From assembly GCA_028284225.1 (NCBI GenBank), contig JANQSD010000021.1, positions 1 through 64,000 of the forward strand: 64,000 nt of DNA, in the 5' to 3' direction. Every line of letters starts with the position of its first letter. The stretch's first letter is position 1. Shown one piece after another: positions 34,422 to 45,166 of this stretch. Under the pieces are notes generated by a model. That model was not told the origin of the DNA. It ran no database searches and saw only the letters and a list, made by a program, of their open reading frames with translations. This stretch comes from Arenicellales bacterium. GTDB taxonomy: Bacteria; Pseudomonadota; Gammaproteobacteria; Arenicellales; JAHEKD01. Made by a program: the position numbers and the translations under genes.

Positions 34422-36308
34422 TTATGTGTCCAGAAAGCTACGCAGGTGTTCAGAGCGCGATGGGTGTCGAAGTTTGCGTAGTGCTTTGGCTTCGATTTGT
34501 CTGATCCGTTCACGGGTTACATCGAACTGTTTACCAACTTCTTCCAACGTATGGTCGGTATTCATACCGATTCCAAAACGCATGCGCAAAACCTTGGCTT
34601 CGCGCTCTGTTAATGAGTCCAAGATGCCATGGGTTGCATCTTTTAAGCCGTTGCGAGTCGCACCTTCCAAGGGTTCATAGGCATTTTTATCTTCAATAAA
34701 ATCACCCAGGTTTGAATCTTCATCGTCACCGACCGGTGTCTCCATGGAAATCGGTTCTTTGGCGATTTTTAAAACCTTGCGAATTTTATCTTCGGGCATT
34801 TCCATTTTTTCAGCCAATTCTTCGGGCAAAGCTTCGCGGCCTTTTTCTTGCAGAATCTGGCGCGAAATTCGATTGAGCTTGTTGATAGTCTCAATCATGT
34901 GCACCGGAATACGGATAGTTCGAGCCTGGTCTGCAATTGAACGTGTAATCGCCTGACGTATCCACCAGGTGGCGTAAGTCGAAAATTTATAACCCCGACG
35001 GTATTCAAATTTATCGACTGCTTTCATCAGGCCGATATTGCCTTCTTGAATCAAATCTAGAAATTGCAAACCACGATTGGTGTATTTCTTGGCAATTGAA
35101 ATCACCAGGCGCAAGTTGGCTTCGATCATTTCTTTTTTGGCACGCCGGGCCTTGGCTTCACCAATGCTAATACGACGGTTGATATCTTTCAGCTCTTTTA
35201 TGGTTAAGCCATTATCACCCTGAATTTCAATCAACTGCTTTTGCAAGTCGAATAACTTATCTTTGTATTCTTTGTAGGCATCTTTATTGGCCGACTTAAG
35301 TTTGCCCAGGTTAACAAATATTTTTTCGTCTGTTTCATTGCCAACGAATTTTTCAATAAAGTCTCTGCGCGGAATACGGATGCGATTGACACAAATTTCA
35401 GTTAATTCACGCTCTATGCGCCTGACCCGATCCATTGAGATGCGTACCAATATGGCTAAATCGTCAATGACTCTAGGCAAAAAACGGATCTGCATGAATT
35501 CTTCACTGATGTCTTTTTTATGCTTGTTAACCGTTCTAGTACCGGGGCCATTTTTTTCCAGTGCATTAACCATTTTGGTGTAACTGGATTTAATCTTTTT
35601 GAAGCGCAGTGCCGCTTCTTCCGGATCTGGGCCTGTATCTTCCGGTGTATCATCAGAAGAATCATCATCGTCATCATCTTCTGCATCACCATCTTCTTCA
35701 TCGTCGGTTTCTTCTTCAGCTTTTGCAGGCTCAGGCTTAGTGATAACCGGTGTCGGAATCTCAATCTCACCGTTTTCATCTAACTGGTCTTCAACTACAA
35801 AACCGTTGATTAAGTCTGTCAGCTTCATTTCTTCGGCTGCGATTTTATCGGTCAGCGCAACAATGTGTGAAATGGCAGAAGGAACCTGTGAAATTGCTTC
35901 GGTACTTTGACGAATACCGTCTTCGATGCGTTTGGCCAGGGCAATTTCATCTTTACGTGTTAATAGTTCAACCGTACCCATTTCACGCATATACATACGT
36001 ACTGGATCTGTGGTGCGGCCAAATTCACTCTCAACCGCTGTTTTTAGAATGGTATCGGCTTCCTCAACTGCTTCTTCGTCATCCGGATTTTCAGCTTTCA
36101 TCAACAAGCTGTCTGGATCAGGCGCTTTGTCAAACACATCAATGCCCATGTCATTGATCATGTTGACGACCGCCTCGATCTGATCCGTCTCATTCATGTC
36201 TTCCGGTAAATGATCGTTAATCTCGCGGAATGTCAGAAATCCGCGTTCTTTACCTAGTAGAATGAGTTTTCTTAGCTCAAGACGTTTACTTTCTGCATCT
36301 TTGCTCAT
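34422..36308 (-). CDS. rpoD: Primary sigma factor RpoD (sigma-70)
   Basis: The housekeeping sigma factor directs RNA polymerase to most promoters. Region 1.1 is at the N-terminus ([20 protein letters not shown]), region 1.2 at [16 protein letters not shown], a long acidic insert follows ([20 protein letters not shown]), region 2 has [21 protein letters not shown] and [14 protein letters not shown], and region 4 has [20 protein letters not shown]. About 628 residues, normal for gammaproteobacteria. The ATG at 36308 (MSKDAESK) is chosen over a TTG at 36335; AGGGTG lies upstream. It is the last gene of the rpsU-dnaG-rpoD block. Confidence 0.97.
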   Translation of the reverse strand: MSKDAESKRLELRKLILLGKERGFLTFREINDHLPEDMNETDQIEAVVNMINDMGIDVFDKAPDPDSLLMKAENPDDEEAVEEADTILKTAVESEFGRTTDPVRMYMREMGTVELLTRKDEIALAKRIEDGIRQSTEAISQVPSAISHIVALTDKIAAEEMKLTDLINGFVVEDQLDENGEIEIPTPVITKPEPAKAEEETDDEEDGDAEDDDDDDSSDDTPEDTGPDPEEAALRFKKIKSSYTKMVNALEKNGPGTRTVNKHKKDISEEFMQIRFLPRVIDDLAILVRISMDRVRRIERELTEICVNRIRIPRRDFIEKFVGNETDEKIFVNLGKLKSANKDAYKEYKDKLFDLQKQLIEIQGDNGLTIKELKDINRRISIGEAKARRAKKEMIEANLRLVISIAKKYTNRGLQFLDLIQEGNIGLMKAVDKFEYRRGYKFSTYATWWIRQAITRSIADQARTIRIPVHMIETINKLNRISRQILQEKGREALPEELAEKMEMPEDKIRKVLKIAKEPISMETPVGDDEDSNLGDFIEDKNAYEPLEGATRNGLKDATHGILDSLTEREAKVLRMRFGIGMNTDHTLEEVGKQFDVTRERIRQIEAKALRKLRHPSRSEHLRSFLDT

Positions 36309-36386
36309 GCGTCGATTCACCCTTATGCGATTCAAATACTGCCCATAGCGCAGCCAAAAAGACCGGCTATTATAGTGTTATTTGTG

Positions 36387-38171
36387 TTAAATGTCGCTAC
36401 TTTTAAAGCGTTGATTATGTAAAGTTTTCAATTGATTAGCGGCTTGTTCTTCTGTCATCTGTCCGGATTTGACCTTTTCCATCAGTTGATTTCTAGTTTG
36501 GTCCAGTCGCTGTTTGTTTAATGTAGTCAAAATTTCCTCAAATTCCTTACTTATTAGCGCTTCATCTGTTAACAAATGGTGCTGTGCCGCCAGTTTTTCA
36601 AGTACTTTGTGGTGATTTGTACTTCGATACCGCTCAATCAAAGCCGCTGTATTTAACTCAGGATTGGAATCTAACAAATTAGAAAGATCTACAAACAAGT
36701 CCATGCCGTTAATTTCAAGATCTCGTAACGCCTGAATTTGCTTATTATTGACCCGATTAAGGCCAGGGTATTGGACAATTAAGCTAATCGCCTTGGCAAT
36801 AAGGCTTAAATTTGCCGGGGTACTGCTAGTGGCTTTGCTTCTTCGAGCGGGCTGATCAGGCTTAGATTCAGACCGCCCAAGCTGAGACCGTGTGGTACTG
36901 ATGTCTGTCTGCGCCATTCGCGCCAGTTGTTCAAGCAATAGTTGCTTTAGCGGCCCTTGCTTGAGTTGATTCAAATAAGGTTTGGCCAATGACAGCAGCC
37001 TTGCCCGTCCTTCCAAATGGCTTAAGTCTGTCTGTTTTTCCAGGTTTGAGAGCAAAAACTCTGATAATGGCGCGGCCATTGCAACCATTTTTTCAAAGTC
37101 CTGTTTCCCCTTTTCTTGTACCAGTGAGTCCGGATCATGACCCTGAGGCAAAAACAAAAACTTCACCTGGCGCCCTGCCGAGATTACAGGCAATACATTC
37201 TCAAGCGCTCGCCAAGCCGCTCGTTCGCCTGCCTTATCACCGTCAAAGCAGAATACAATCTCATCGGTATAACGGAACAAACGGTCAAGATGAGCACGAG
37301 TAGTTGCCGTGCCCAGAGTAGCCACCGCATGGTTAATTTCAAATTGAGCCAGTGCAATCACATCCATGTAACCCTCAACAACCAGGGCAAAACCTGATTT
37401 TTTAATCTCACCACGGGCTCGATGCAGGTTGTAAAGTTCACTGCCCTTATGGAATACCGGTGTTTCCGGTGAGTTTAAGTACTTAGGTTCACCTTCACCC
37501 AGTACCCGGCCGCCGAACGCAACCACTCTGCCTTTAAAATCATGAATCGGAAAAATAATCCGGCCACGAAAGCGGTCATAGTAACCGCCATTGTCACGCT
37601 CATTGACTAAGCCGGCTTTTTGCAGTTTTTTAAATGTTGACTCATCTTTACCTAGAGCCTTGGCCAAACCGTCCCAACTATCTGCAGCAAGCCCGATTTC
37701 AAAGTCCCGCGCAGTTTCGCCACTTAAGCCGCGGTTTTTTAAGTATTCAATTGCTTGCTTTGCCAACGCAGAGCCATCGCGTAATTGCTGTTTGAAAAAT
37801 TGATTAGCTTGTTCAAGCAGGTTCAGCAAATTATCGCTGTCGGAGCTTTTGGGGCTGAACGTTTGTTGCTCATAGGGAATATCAACGCCTGCATGTGCGG
37901 CCAATTCTTCAATGGCTTCAACAAAACTAAGATGGGCATAATTCATTAAGAACCCGACCGCTGTGCCATGTTCGCCACAGCCGAAACAATGATAAAACTG
38001 CTTGTCGGTGCTGACAGTAAATGACGGTGTTTTTTCTTCATGAAAGGGGCAACAAGCTTTGTATTCACCACGCCCGGCTGATTTCAATGGCACCCGCGAG
38101 TCGATAATATCAACGATATCGACTCGTCCAAGAAGCTCATCTATAAAAGGCTGTGGGATACGTCCGGCCAT
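36387..38171 (-). CDS. dnaG: DNA primase DnaG
   Basis: Makes RNA primers for replication forks. The N-terminal zinc domain (CCPFHEEKTPSF ... FYHCFGCGEHG) is intact, the TOPRIM core has VVEGYMDVIAL and EIVFCFDGDKAGERAA, and the C-terminal 150 residues form the helicase-binding domain (DEALISKEFEEILTTLNKQ). The length of 594 is typical. It lies between yqeY-like and rpoD in the conserved order, 79 bases from rpoD. Confidence 0.97.
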   Translation of the reverse strand: MAGRIPQPFIDELLGRVDIVDIIDSRVPLKSAGRGEYKACCPFHEEKTPSFTVSTDKQFYHCFGCGEHGTAVGFLMNYAHLSFVEAIEELAAHAGVDIPYEQQTFSPKSSDSDNLLNLLEQANQFFKQQLRDGSALAKQAIEYLKNRGLSGETARDFEIGLAADSWDGLAKALGKDESTFKKLQKAGLVNERDNGGYYDRFRGRIIFPIHDFKGRVVAFGGRVLGEGEPKYLNSPETPVFHKGSELYNLHRARGEIKKSGFALVVEGYMDVIALAQFEINHAVATLGTATTRAHLDRLFRYTDEIVFCFDGDKAGERAAWRALENVLPVISAGRQVKFLFLPQGHDPDSLVQEKGKQDFEKMVAMAAPLSEFLLSNLEKQTDLSHLEGRARLLSLAKPYLNQLKQGPLKQLLLEQLARMAQTDISTTRSQLGRSESKPDQPARRSKATSSTPANLSLIAKAISLIVQYPGLNRVNNKQIQALRDLEINGMDLFVDLSNLLDSNPELNTAALIERYRSTNHHKVLEKLAAQHHLLTDEALISKEFEEILTTLNKQRLDQTRNQLMEKVKSGQMTEEQAANQLKTLHNQRFKSSDI

Positions 38172-38309
38172 ACACGCTTATTCTGTTAGCACAGAACAAC
38201 AATTTAAACATGAATTATGGAACAGTGTAAAACGATGTTCCGCTAGGCCAGTGGTGAATGGCACTTATAGGTTCACAGAAATATGGATTTTTGTGACTCC
38301 CGAGTAGTT

Positions 38310-38372
38310 TTTAGGAGATCTTCACGCTGCTCCACCTGTCCCCACGAAGGTGGGGGCAGCTCAGGATGACGG
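38310..38372. repeat. Dispersed intergenic repeat with hairpin
   Basis: CCCCAC-GAAG-GTGGGG (38340-38355) forms a hairpin inside a GC-rich stretch ending CAGGATGACG, like other intergenic repeats in this window. Confidence 0.5.
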
Positions 38373-38390
38373 TACGGTAATGAAAATATT

Positions 38391-38840
38391 TCAGCCGCCC
38401 AGCGCTGACTTGATCATTTGGCTGAGTTGGCCCATATCGGCACGGCCTTGAACTTTAGGCTTTAACATGCCGATGACCTTGCCCATATCCTTGATTGATT
38501 CAGCGCCGGTCGCTGCCAAGGCCTGTGTAACCAGGGCTTGTAGTTCCTCGGCTGACAATTGCTCGGGCATATATTTTTGCATGACCTCTAGTCCAAACTT
38601 TTCTTTATCGGCTAAATCCTGGCGATTGCCCTGTTCGAACTGGGTGATTGAGTCTTTCGCTTGCTTAATCTGCTTTTGAATGACGACTAGTACTTCATCG
38701 TCATGCAATTCGACTTGATCATCAACTTCTTTACGCTGGATGGCAGCCCGTAGCATACGAATGACCTCAAGCCGTGCGCTGTCTTTTCCACGCATAGCAG
38801 CTTTCATGTCATCGACAAGCCGGGTTTTAAGTGCACTCAT
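38391..38840 (-). CDS. yqeY: YqeY/GatB-like protein
   Basis: A 149-residue helical protein of the YqeY family, which resembles the C-terminal domain of the amidotransferase subunit GatB and probably binds tRNA; its exact role is unclear. It has the family features LKTRLVDDMKAAMRGKD and QMIKSALGG at the end, with MPEQLSAEELQALV and GKVIGMLKPKVQGRADM between. The ATG at 38840 (MSALKT) is preferred over a GTG at 38849. The position between rpsU and dnaG is usual in many gammaproteobacteria. Confidence 0.92.
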   Translation of the reverse strand: MSALKTRLVDDMKAAMRGKDSARLEVIRMLRAAIQRKEVDDQVELHDDEVLVVIQKQIKQAKDSITQFEQGNRQDLADKEKFGLEVMQKYMPEQLSAEELQALVTQALAATGAESIKDMGKVIGMLKPKVQGRADMGQLSQMIKSALGG

Positions 38841-38874
38841 GTCGAGCACTCAGAATCTTGAAAACGAAGGATAA

Positions 38875-39090
38875 TCAGTAAAGACGTACGCGGCGAGCGT
38901 TTTGTCTTGAATTACGCTTGTATTCGCGTTTTACAGCAGCAGCAGCTTTGCGCTTGCGCACAGTTGTAGGTTTTTCATAGAATTCGCGGCGACGAACTTC
39001 TGTAAATATACCGGCCTTTTCACAAGAACGGCGGAAACGACGCAGGATTAAATCAAACGGTTCGTCCTGTCTTATACGCACACTTGGCAT
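38875..39090 (-). CDS. rpsU: 30S ribosomal protein bS21
   Basis: A 71-residue, very basic protein ([20 protein letters not shown] ... [19 protein letters not shown]) that matches bS21. It helps start translation on the 30S subunit. The ATG at 39090 is chosen, with GGAG upstream; the earlier in-frame start would add residues not found in the family. First gene of the rpsU-yqeY-dnaG-rpoD group, divergent from tsaD with an 81-base shared promoter gap. Confidence 0.96.
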   Translation of the reverse strand: MPSVRIRQDEPFDLILRRFRRSCEKAGIFTEVRRREFYEKPTTVRKRKAAAAVKREYKRNSRQNARRVRLY

Positions 39091-39171
39091 TAAAATCACA
39101 CTCCAGTGAATTGATAAAAGTTAGGGTGCGCTATTCTATATGCTTAATCTGTTAATGTACAGTTTGAAACT

Positions 39172-40182
39172 ATGATTATTCTGGGCCTGGAAACGTCTTG
39201 TGACGACACCGGTGTGGCTGTTTTTGACAGCCAGCAAGGTTTATTGGCACATCTACGCGCATCTCAGGTTGAAATTCACCAGAATTATGGCGGCGTGGTG
39301 CCGGAACTGGCTGCACGTGACCATATCCGCAAATTAATGCCGCTGATCGAAGCTGTCCTGGCCGAAGCAGGGATTACAAAACAAAATCTGGATGCTGTCG
39401 CCTATACCAAAGGGCCCGGTCTGAGTGGAGCCTTGTTAGTCGGGGCATCACTGGGCCGAAGCCTGGCATTTGCGCTGGATATCCCAGCGATTGGTGTTCA
39501 TCATATGGAAGGCCATCTGTTATCACCGATGCTGGAACCCGACCAACCGACATTTCCATTCCTGGCCTTGCTGGTTTCCGGCGGCCATACCATGCTGGTA
39601 AAAGTTGATGCTTTCTCCGAGTACGAATTGCTGGGTCAAACGCTGGATGATGCAGTCGGTGAAGCCTTTGACAAAACTGCCAAATTGATGGGGTTGGGGT
39701 ATCCCGGCGGTCCTGCCATATCCTCACTGGCCCAACTAGGTGATACAACCCGCTTTGACATGCCCAGGCCGATGACAGACCGGCCCGGGCTGAATTTTAG
39801 TTTTAGTGGTTTAAAAACACATGTACGCACACTCTATCAATCGTGTGCAAACCCCGAAAAAGACAAGGCTGATATTGCTGCCGGTTTTCAACAAGCGGTT
39901 ATCGATACCTTGATTATCAAATGTAAAAGAGCCCTGAAGCAAACCGGTTTCAAGCAATTGGTGATTGCAGGCGGTGTTAGTGCCAATACGGCTTTACGTG
40001 AGCAACTGGCAGTAAAACTGGATGCAGATGTTTTTTATCCACGCCACGATTTTTGCACTGATAATGGTGCAATGATTGCCTATGCAGGCTGGTTACGATT
40101 GGAAAAAGGATTCAAGGAAGAGTTATCGTTTGATGTAAAACCGAGATGGCCGTTACAAGAATTAAGCACTGCTGAGTTCTAA
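39172..40182 (+). CDS. tsaD: tRNA t6A37 threonylcarbamoyltransferase TsaD
   Basis: Transfers the threonylcarbamoyl group to A37 of tRNAs reading ANN codons. It has [13 protein letters not shown] at the start, the metal-binding HMEGH (about residues 111-115), [21 protein letters not shown] and [14 protein letters not shown], and ends in the [10 protein letters not shown] motif. The length of 336 is standard. Its neighbour across a short gap is rpsU; downstream the usual plsY partner is displaced by the glycan block. Confidence 0.97.
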   Translation: MIILGLETSCDDTGVAVFDSQQGLLAHLRASQVEIHQNYGGVVPELAARDHIRKLMPLIEAVLAEAGITKQNLDAVAYTKGPGLSGALLVGASLGRSLAFALDIPAIGVHHMEGHLLSPMLEPDQPTFPFLALLVSGGHTMLVKVDAFSEYELLGQTLDDAVGEAFDKTAKLMGLGYPGGPAISSLAQLGDTTRFDMPRPMTDRPGLNFSFSGLKTHVRTLYQSCANPEKDKADIAAGFQQAVIDTLIIKCKRALKQTGFKQLVIAGGVSANTALREQLAVKLDADVFYPRHDFCTDNGAMIAYAGWLRLEKGFKEELSFDVKPRWPLQELSTAEF

Positions 40183-40207
40183 GGTATACCCATAAAAACA
40201 ACCCTCT

Positions 40208-40325
40208 ATCGTCATCCAGGCGAGTGCAACGAGGAAGGATCTGTTAAAAATAAAATTCTTGTCTAAGCGTGTTGCAGACTTTAAGGAGATTCTTCGGCTA
40301 TCGCCTCTGAATGACAGCCATCTAA
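40208..40325. repeat. Dispersed intergenic repeat after tsaD
   Basis: The stretch opens CGTCATCCAGGCGAGTGCAA and ends CGCCTCTGAATGACAGCC, with partly complementary ends. It resembles other intergenic repeats (34385, 38310) in carrying GTCAT-type ends. Confidence 0.45.
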
Positions 40326-40358
40326 TAAGGCATATAACGATTTTCCCCCAAACTCGGG

Positions 40359-42701
40359 TTAGTTATATCGATCCTTATCCTGCTTATTTTTGGAGCCTGT
40401 GAATCGGCTAACTAATAAACGAACTTTGCCGAAAAAGTTTTTTTCAGGATAACCGCTTATTTTGAATGTGTCTCTATAGGCTTCCAGCAAGCGCCAGATT
40501 CTGGATGCCTCTATCTCAGTCAGCTGCTTTTTCAGTTTTTTATGCTTTTTGCTTAACGACTCAAATTGTTCATCCTTGATTCTTAATTGTTCGGCCATTT
40601 GGCGCTCAATAAATGCGAATTTTTCTCTGGCGATTTCATAGTCAGGACTTGGCGATAACCTGAAATCAATTTCTATTTGTAATTTTTCATGGTCAGCTAA
40701 TTCATATGCCGGCATCTTAAATTCCAAAAACGTATGGTGAGTTTGAAACATAAAATGGCTTCGTGATTCATTTTCTGCATAAAATGCAGCGCTGTTGATG
40801 TTGGCCTGGTTTATGTCGCTCGACGTTTGCAAATGCAACAGTTCGCGTTTTTGATCGTTGTCATCAATGGCAACTACTTGCAGTTGGTCAACCTCAAAAT
40901 ATCCTGCTTCCAATGCCTGTAAATGTAAAAAGGGCTGGAACCTAAAGCTTTTTATCTGTTCAGTTATAGTCGGCAGACAATATAACAACCGTTGCACCTT
41001 ATTATCCGCTTTTGCTTTGATCACACTGCGCAGACCAGGTTGATAACTATCTGTCTGATAGCACCAGCTGATAGTCGGATAAATCGGTCTATCAATCATC
41101 GTAGTGCCAAATGGATCTGTGAGTTGGTAACCAACCGAATCAAGCAAAACAGTTGACAAAAATGCTATGTCGTTTTTTCGCATGCGCTCCAGATCATCGT
41201 AGTGAGGATCCAGACCCACTGCATGAAAACAAAAGGCGACAAAATCACCCAAGGTTGAGATCCCTTTGACCCAGTTGAAATGATAAAAAATGGATTCATT
41301 TCGCAAAGCGAAATGAACAATAGCCCGATAAAATACAAATGCCGCATCTATTCCTTGTTCTTCATCCAACCACTCACGGTCAATCAAGTGATAGTTTTTT
41401 TGCTCATCAACAATAATATTGTTTGCAATCGCATCGATATTCATACCCTCATACACCCCGTTATCAAGTTTCTTCAGATAATCAAGATAGCTGAGTAAAC
41501 ACTGTTGAAACTCAATCCCAAGATGATCTGCGATAATGCTGTTGCGCCAGATCACCGACAATTGGCAACCGGATTGATAGGGTTCAGTTTGAATATCGTC
41601 ACTGGAACCTGATTTAAATATCTTTTGCCGTCGTATCATGTTTTCTGAGGCGAGTTTTTTCACCACTGAAATAAATTCACGCTGTCGTTTAAAGGTGGGC
41701 AAATGTACAAAGTCGATTTGCTCCGGCAGATTTGATTTAGCGGGGGAAAGAACGAACAAACAGGAATTGGCAAAGTCACCGAGATGGCCATGCGCATTGG
41801 CGGCCTGATACAGTAATATCTCATTCATCCCAAACGATTGGTACTGCAAATAATCTTTAGAACTGATTCCTTCCAGATGTTGAAATGCAAACTGATTATG
41901 ACGACAGTATTCTTTACCCAGCATTACATTGGTAAATCGAAAGTCCGGGAATAGATAGTATTCTTGGGTCTGCTCAAACGGCAGTTCCTGTATTAATGCA
42001 CGCCACTGCGTCAGGTTTAAAGTGTGCTTAGCTTGATGTTCTTTATAGCCTTTAAAACTGTAATAAGATTGGTGTGTATGTTCATCAGTTGCGCCATAAA
42101 CGTATTTCAGACCCTGACGATTGTCCGCAGCGAAAAAGATTTTTCCTGAATCTTTGAGTAAATCCGCACAACGCGTTAACAGTAATTTTACTGCCTGTTG
42201 ATAATTGATTGAATCATCACCAATTAGACTTTTCACCCTGTCTGTTATGCCGTTAAGAATCACCGCATCATATTTTCTGTCGACAAAATCCAGCGCTAAA
42301 AACGGTTCTGAAAAAATGCTTATTTGAGGGAAATCACGTGTACGTAACTGTGCTAATTGGGCCAATTGGCGATTAGGTTCTATGGCCTCAACATGAAGCT
42401 GCTGCTCAGCCAGGAAATATGTCAGTGCCCCTGACCCGCAACCAATTTCAAGCACATTATCCTGCGCATGCCAGTCAAATATACGCAAATAATTCGCCCG
42501 CTGGGGACTGAAATGTAACTGCTGCTCAAAGGTTTGGTTTGAATCCGTTAGATGACTATTAGCGAATGAATAATCTTCAATTTGATCAAATTCCGAATAA
42601 AGCTTTGACGCTACAAAACCAGGAATATCCGCCACAGATTGTGTCGATCTAATTCCATCGGGCTGCAGTTGAATAGCGTCAATTCGAATTCGATTTTCCA
42701 T
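40359..42701 (-). CDS. SAM-dependent methyltransferase with large C-terminal extension
   Basis: A 780-residue protein. Residues 80-200 are a class I methyltransferase domain (VLEIGCGSGALTYFLAEQ, then VEAIEPNRQLAQLAQL and YDAVILNGITD). The middle (about 230-550) is unrecognised and may contain a kinase-like tail (YLDYLKKLDNGVYEGMNIDA, YHLIDREWL); the C-terminal 90 residues form a coiled coil (ERQMAEQLRIKDEQFESLSK) ending in SRIWRLLEAYRDTFK, a pattern of lipopolysaccharide-cluster proteins. It probably methylates or otherwise caps a surface glycan. It is last in the glycan block. Confidence 0.7.
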   Translation of the reverse strand: MENRIRIDAIQLQPDGIRSTQSVADIPGFVASKLYSEFDQIEDYSFANSHLTDSNQTFEQQLHFSPQRANYLRIFDWHAQDNVLEIGCGSGALTYFLAEQQLHVEAIEPNRQLAQLAQLRTRDFPQISIFSEPFLALDFVDRKYDAVILNGITDRVKSLIGDDSINYQQAVKLLLTRCADLLKDSGKIFFAADNRQGLKYVYGATDEHTHQSYYSFKGYKEHQAKHTLNLTQWRALIQELPFEQTQEYYLFPDFRFTNVMLGKEYCRHNQFAFQHLEGISSKDYLQYQSFGMNEILLYQAANAHGHLGDFANSCLFVLSPAKSNLPEQIDFVHLPTFKRQREFISVVKKLASENMIRRQKIFKSGSSDDIQTEPYQSGCQLSVIWRNSIIADHLGIEFQQCLLSYLDYLKKLDNGVYEGMNIDAIANNIIVDEQKNYHLIDREWLDEEQGIDAAFVFYRAIVHFALRNESIFYHFNWVKGISTLGDFVAFCFHAVGLDPHYDDLERMRKNDIAFLSTVLLDSVGYQLTDPFGTTMIDRPIYPTISWCYQTDSYQPGLRSVIKAKADNKVQRLLYCLPTITEQIKSFRFQPFLHLQALEAGYFEVDQLQVVAIDDNDQKRELLHLQTSSDINQANINSAAFYAENESRSHFMFQTHHTFLEFKMPAYELADHEKLQIEIDFRLSPSPDYEIAREKFAFIERQMAEQLRIKDEQFESLSKKHKKLKKQLTEIEASRIWRLLEAYRDTFKISGYPEKNFFGKVRLLVSRFTGSKNKQDKDRYN

Positions 42702-42812
42702 CTTATAATGATTGTATTGATGATCAGTTAAGCTAAAACTTTTATTAACGAGCCTTATAGCTTAATTATATGCCTATCTCGATTGCTCGATTAGCATTTT
42801 TCACGGTCAATA

Positions 42813-43100
42813 TTACTTGGCAAGAAACTTTCTATTTATCATTCTTCTGTAATGGTTATACCTGAACTGGAGGCTGTTTTTAACTCGAACATAGGCCTGA
42901 TAAAGCCTGGGATACTTGATATCTGTTTTCACCAATATATGCCCGATAGTATGTAACCACATTAACTCAAGCAGATATTTAAACTTAGGCCCCTCGGCAA
43001 TATCGATAACCGGCAGGCGTTTTAAACGTATCCACTGCATCAAAATACTACCTGCGGATAGATCTGAAATATTGAAATCGTCGTTTACAATTTTTTTCAT
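42813..43100 (-). CDS. Small hypothetical protein in glycan cluster
   Basis: A 95-residue basic protein (MKKIVNDDFNISDLSAGSIL ... KNSLQFRYNHYRRMINRKFL). No signal peptide; a hydrophobic stretch near 42-58 (YLLELMWLHTIGHILV) may contact the membrane. It overlaps the HAD gene stop by one base, so it belongs to the glycan operon. Family unknown. Confidence 0.5.
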   Translation of the reverse strand: MKKIVNDDFNISDLSAGSILMQWIRLKRLPVIDIAEGPKFKYLLELMWLHTIGHILVKTDIKYPRLYQAYVRVKNSLQFRYNHYRRMINRKFLAK

Positions 43101-45163
43101 TATCCTTTCATCATCCTAATGCAGTGTTTTTTAAATGATCGCATGCGAATAGCCGGCCAGAAATTAAGCACTGCCTGTGAGTATTGCCAGAGGCCTTTTT
43201 CAGGGTCGAGGAATTTTTTATACGACTTGGTTTCACGCTTGGCAAAATCGTCCTGATGAGCTTTTAACTGTAATCGCACAACGTCTTTAGTGCGCGGAAA
43301 AGCCAAAAACTTATAAAGACTTAAATTTAACCATGGTTTAACTTCAGCACAACCGTATCCCAACACTGTCTGCGCTTTGGCATAGGCAGATACCGCGTCC
43401 AGTATTCCATTTTGTACCGGTTGATAATAGTCTGACTGAATATGTTCAGCCTGAGCTGATTCGTCATCATCGGACCTGAATTCCAGCTCGAAACCCTGGT
43501 CATTATCAGCAGGATGATAGGCCACTAACGAAGTATGTGGTGCCCGGCATATTTCTTCCATAATATCCTTAATATATTGAACCAGACTTCCTCCCACTTC
43601 AAACCTGTGCCGGTCATAGACCAGCCCTTCAAAGTATCGATCACGGGTGTTTTTATATTCAATATGTCGAGTTGCACACATTAAAAACCCATGGATTCTG
43701 GGTGTTTCCAGGCGATGGGATAAAGCCTGGAAAAAATTATTATGAATAGTGCCTAACCAACCGATGTCCACCAATCCGACTTCTTGATAATCAAAAAATC
43801 CTTCACTGGATAAATAAGACACAAATGCATCCCGATTTGCTTGTCCTGATTTTTTTGCCGTTGCCTGAAACTCAGAGTCCATCAACATTATGCCAAGCTT
43901 GCGGCGGCTATTAGCCGAAGCATTCGGGTCTGTTTGGGCAATCACTTCATTTAACTTGATTTTATGTTTTTCAAGATAAGGAGCGAATGCTTGTGCATCC
44001 AGGTCGAATATTCGACAAACATCCGCAAAACAATTATTTCCGTTTGGCAACAAGGCTACTTCAACTTCGGTGGTCGATAAGCCGGTGTTGCCGATCATGG
44101 CACGAGCCAGCGCAATTCGACTTACGTACAGATATCGAGCCTCAGGCATATCGCCATCAGGAAAATACCAGGGGGCAAACCGCTCCCAGCATTGTTTTAA
44201 TAACCAGCCCTCTCGCGAACAAAAATAAATTCGCTTTAATTTCAGTTCCTTGCAGCGTTGCGCCAGTCGTTGCATAAAAAAACCAAATAAAAATCCAAAC
44301 TGATTAAATCCCTGTACATAGAGCTCTGGTTGCTCACTGTTTTCAGCTTCAAGCGGCAACATAAGTTGCTTTAAATTGCGGCCTTTCCAGAAGGTGTTGT
44401 GGGTTGAATAGAAATTGTAATGTCTGGCCAAGTTTTTACGATGACACTCTGCAGGATCATTAATGACTAAAGATTTAATTCCAAATTCAATAGGCCTAGT
44501 CCCATCTGAAATAGGATTATCACCGACATGCAGCCATTTGGCTTTATCCAAATGATACTGCTGCTCGATGAGCGGATAAGCTGTACCGGAGGCCTTGGCG
44601 TTAAATGAATCGGCCGAAGAAACAATACCTTCAAAAAAATGATCAAGGTTTTTGGCAACAGCCATTTGTTGTATGTATTTAGCGGGCAAATAAATATCGG
44701 AAATCAAAAACAGCCTTTTGCCTCGTTGTTTGAGCGACTCTATCCATTGCACCAGCGCTGCTCTGGGTACTAACATGGCATTTTCGAGTCTGATTTCATA
44801 CTCGGCGACTTGCTGCAGAAAAGACTCGGGCAACTTTTGGGCAAAAACCTGATTCAATACTTCAGGCATAAATTGATCATAGTTCGCCTCAAAATCCGGA
44901 TAGTGCTCACCATTGCGCTGACGGTGCTGGTTCTCAATCTCATCTCGTAATGCAGCGATTTCAAACCAACTCATCGTTATGCCGGCTTGATTTGCCTTCT
45001 CAGCGATAAATCGTGCCACCGGTATTTTGATTAAATCAGGGTTTTCAATGCGTCTGATGAATAGCGTATCAAACACATCAAAAGACACTGTATCAATCTG
45101 ATCAATAAATTCTTCGGCCGCAGCAATAAGCTGCTCTAAAGTTTTATAGGTGGGGGCTGGCAT
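43100..45163 (-). CDS. HAD-like hydrolase of surface-glycan cluster
   Basis: A 687-residue protein. The first 250 residues hold a HAD fold: motif I SFDVFDTLF, motif II LFLISDIYLP and motif IV HVGDNPISDG, with a Lys between. The C-terminal 400 residues (LYVSRIALARAMIGNTGLS, LVDIGWLGTIHNNFF) are found with HAD domains in polysaccharide loci. The activity is unproven; a phosphatase or transferase acting on the glycan or its precursors is plausible. Ends one base into the small gene that follows. Confidence 0.75.
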   Translation of the reverse strand: MPAPTYKTLEQLIAAAEEFIDQIDTVSFDVFDTLFIRRIENPDLIKIPVARFIAEKANQAGITMSWFEIAALRDEIENQHRQRNGEHYPDFEANYDQFMPEVLNQVFAQKLPESFLQQVAEYEIRLENAMLVPRAALVQWIESLKQRGKRLFLISDIYLPAKYIQQMAVAKNLDHFFEGIVSSADSFNAKASGTAYPLIEQQYHLDKAKWLHVGDNPISDGTRPIEFGIKSLVINDPAECHRKNLARHYNFYSTHNTFWKGRNLKQLMLPLEAENSEQPELYVQGFNQFGFLFGFFMQRLAQRCKELKLKRIYFCSREGWLLKQCWERFAPWYFPDGDMPEARYLYVSRIALARAMIGNTGLSTTEVEVALLPNGNNCFADVCRIFDLDAQAFAPYLEKHKIKLNEVIAQTDPNASANSRRKLGIMLMDSEFQATAKKSGQANRDAFVSYLSSEGFFDYQEVGLVDIGWLGTIHNNFFQALSHRLETPRIHGFLMCATRHIEYKNTRDRYFEGLVYDRHRFEVGGSLVQYIKDIMEEICRAPHTSLVAYHPADNDQGFELEFRSDDDESAQAEHIQSDYYQPVQNGILDAVSAYAKAQTVLGYGCAEVKPWLNLSLYKFLAFPRTKDVVRLQLKAHQDDFAKRETKSYKKFLDPEKGLWQYSQAVLNFWPAIRMRSFKKHCIRMMKG

Positions 45164-45166
45164 AAA

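Noticed and set aside
35500-35800. Overlapping frames in the acidic part of rpoD
   Set aside because: These follow from low-complexity Asp/Glu codons and are shadows of rpoD.
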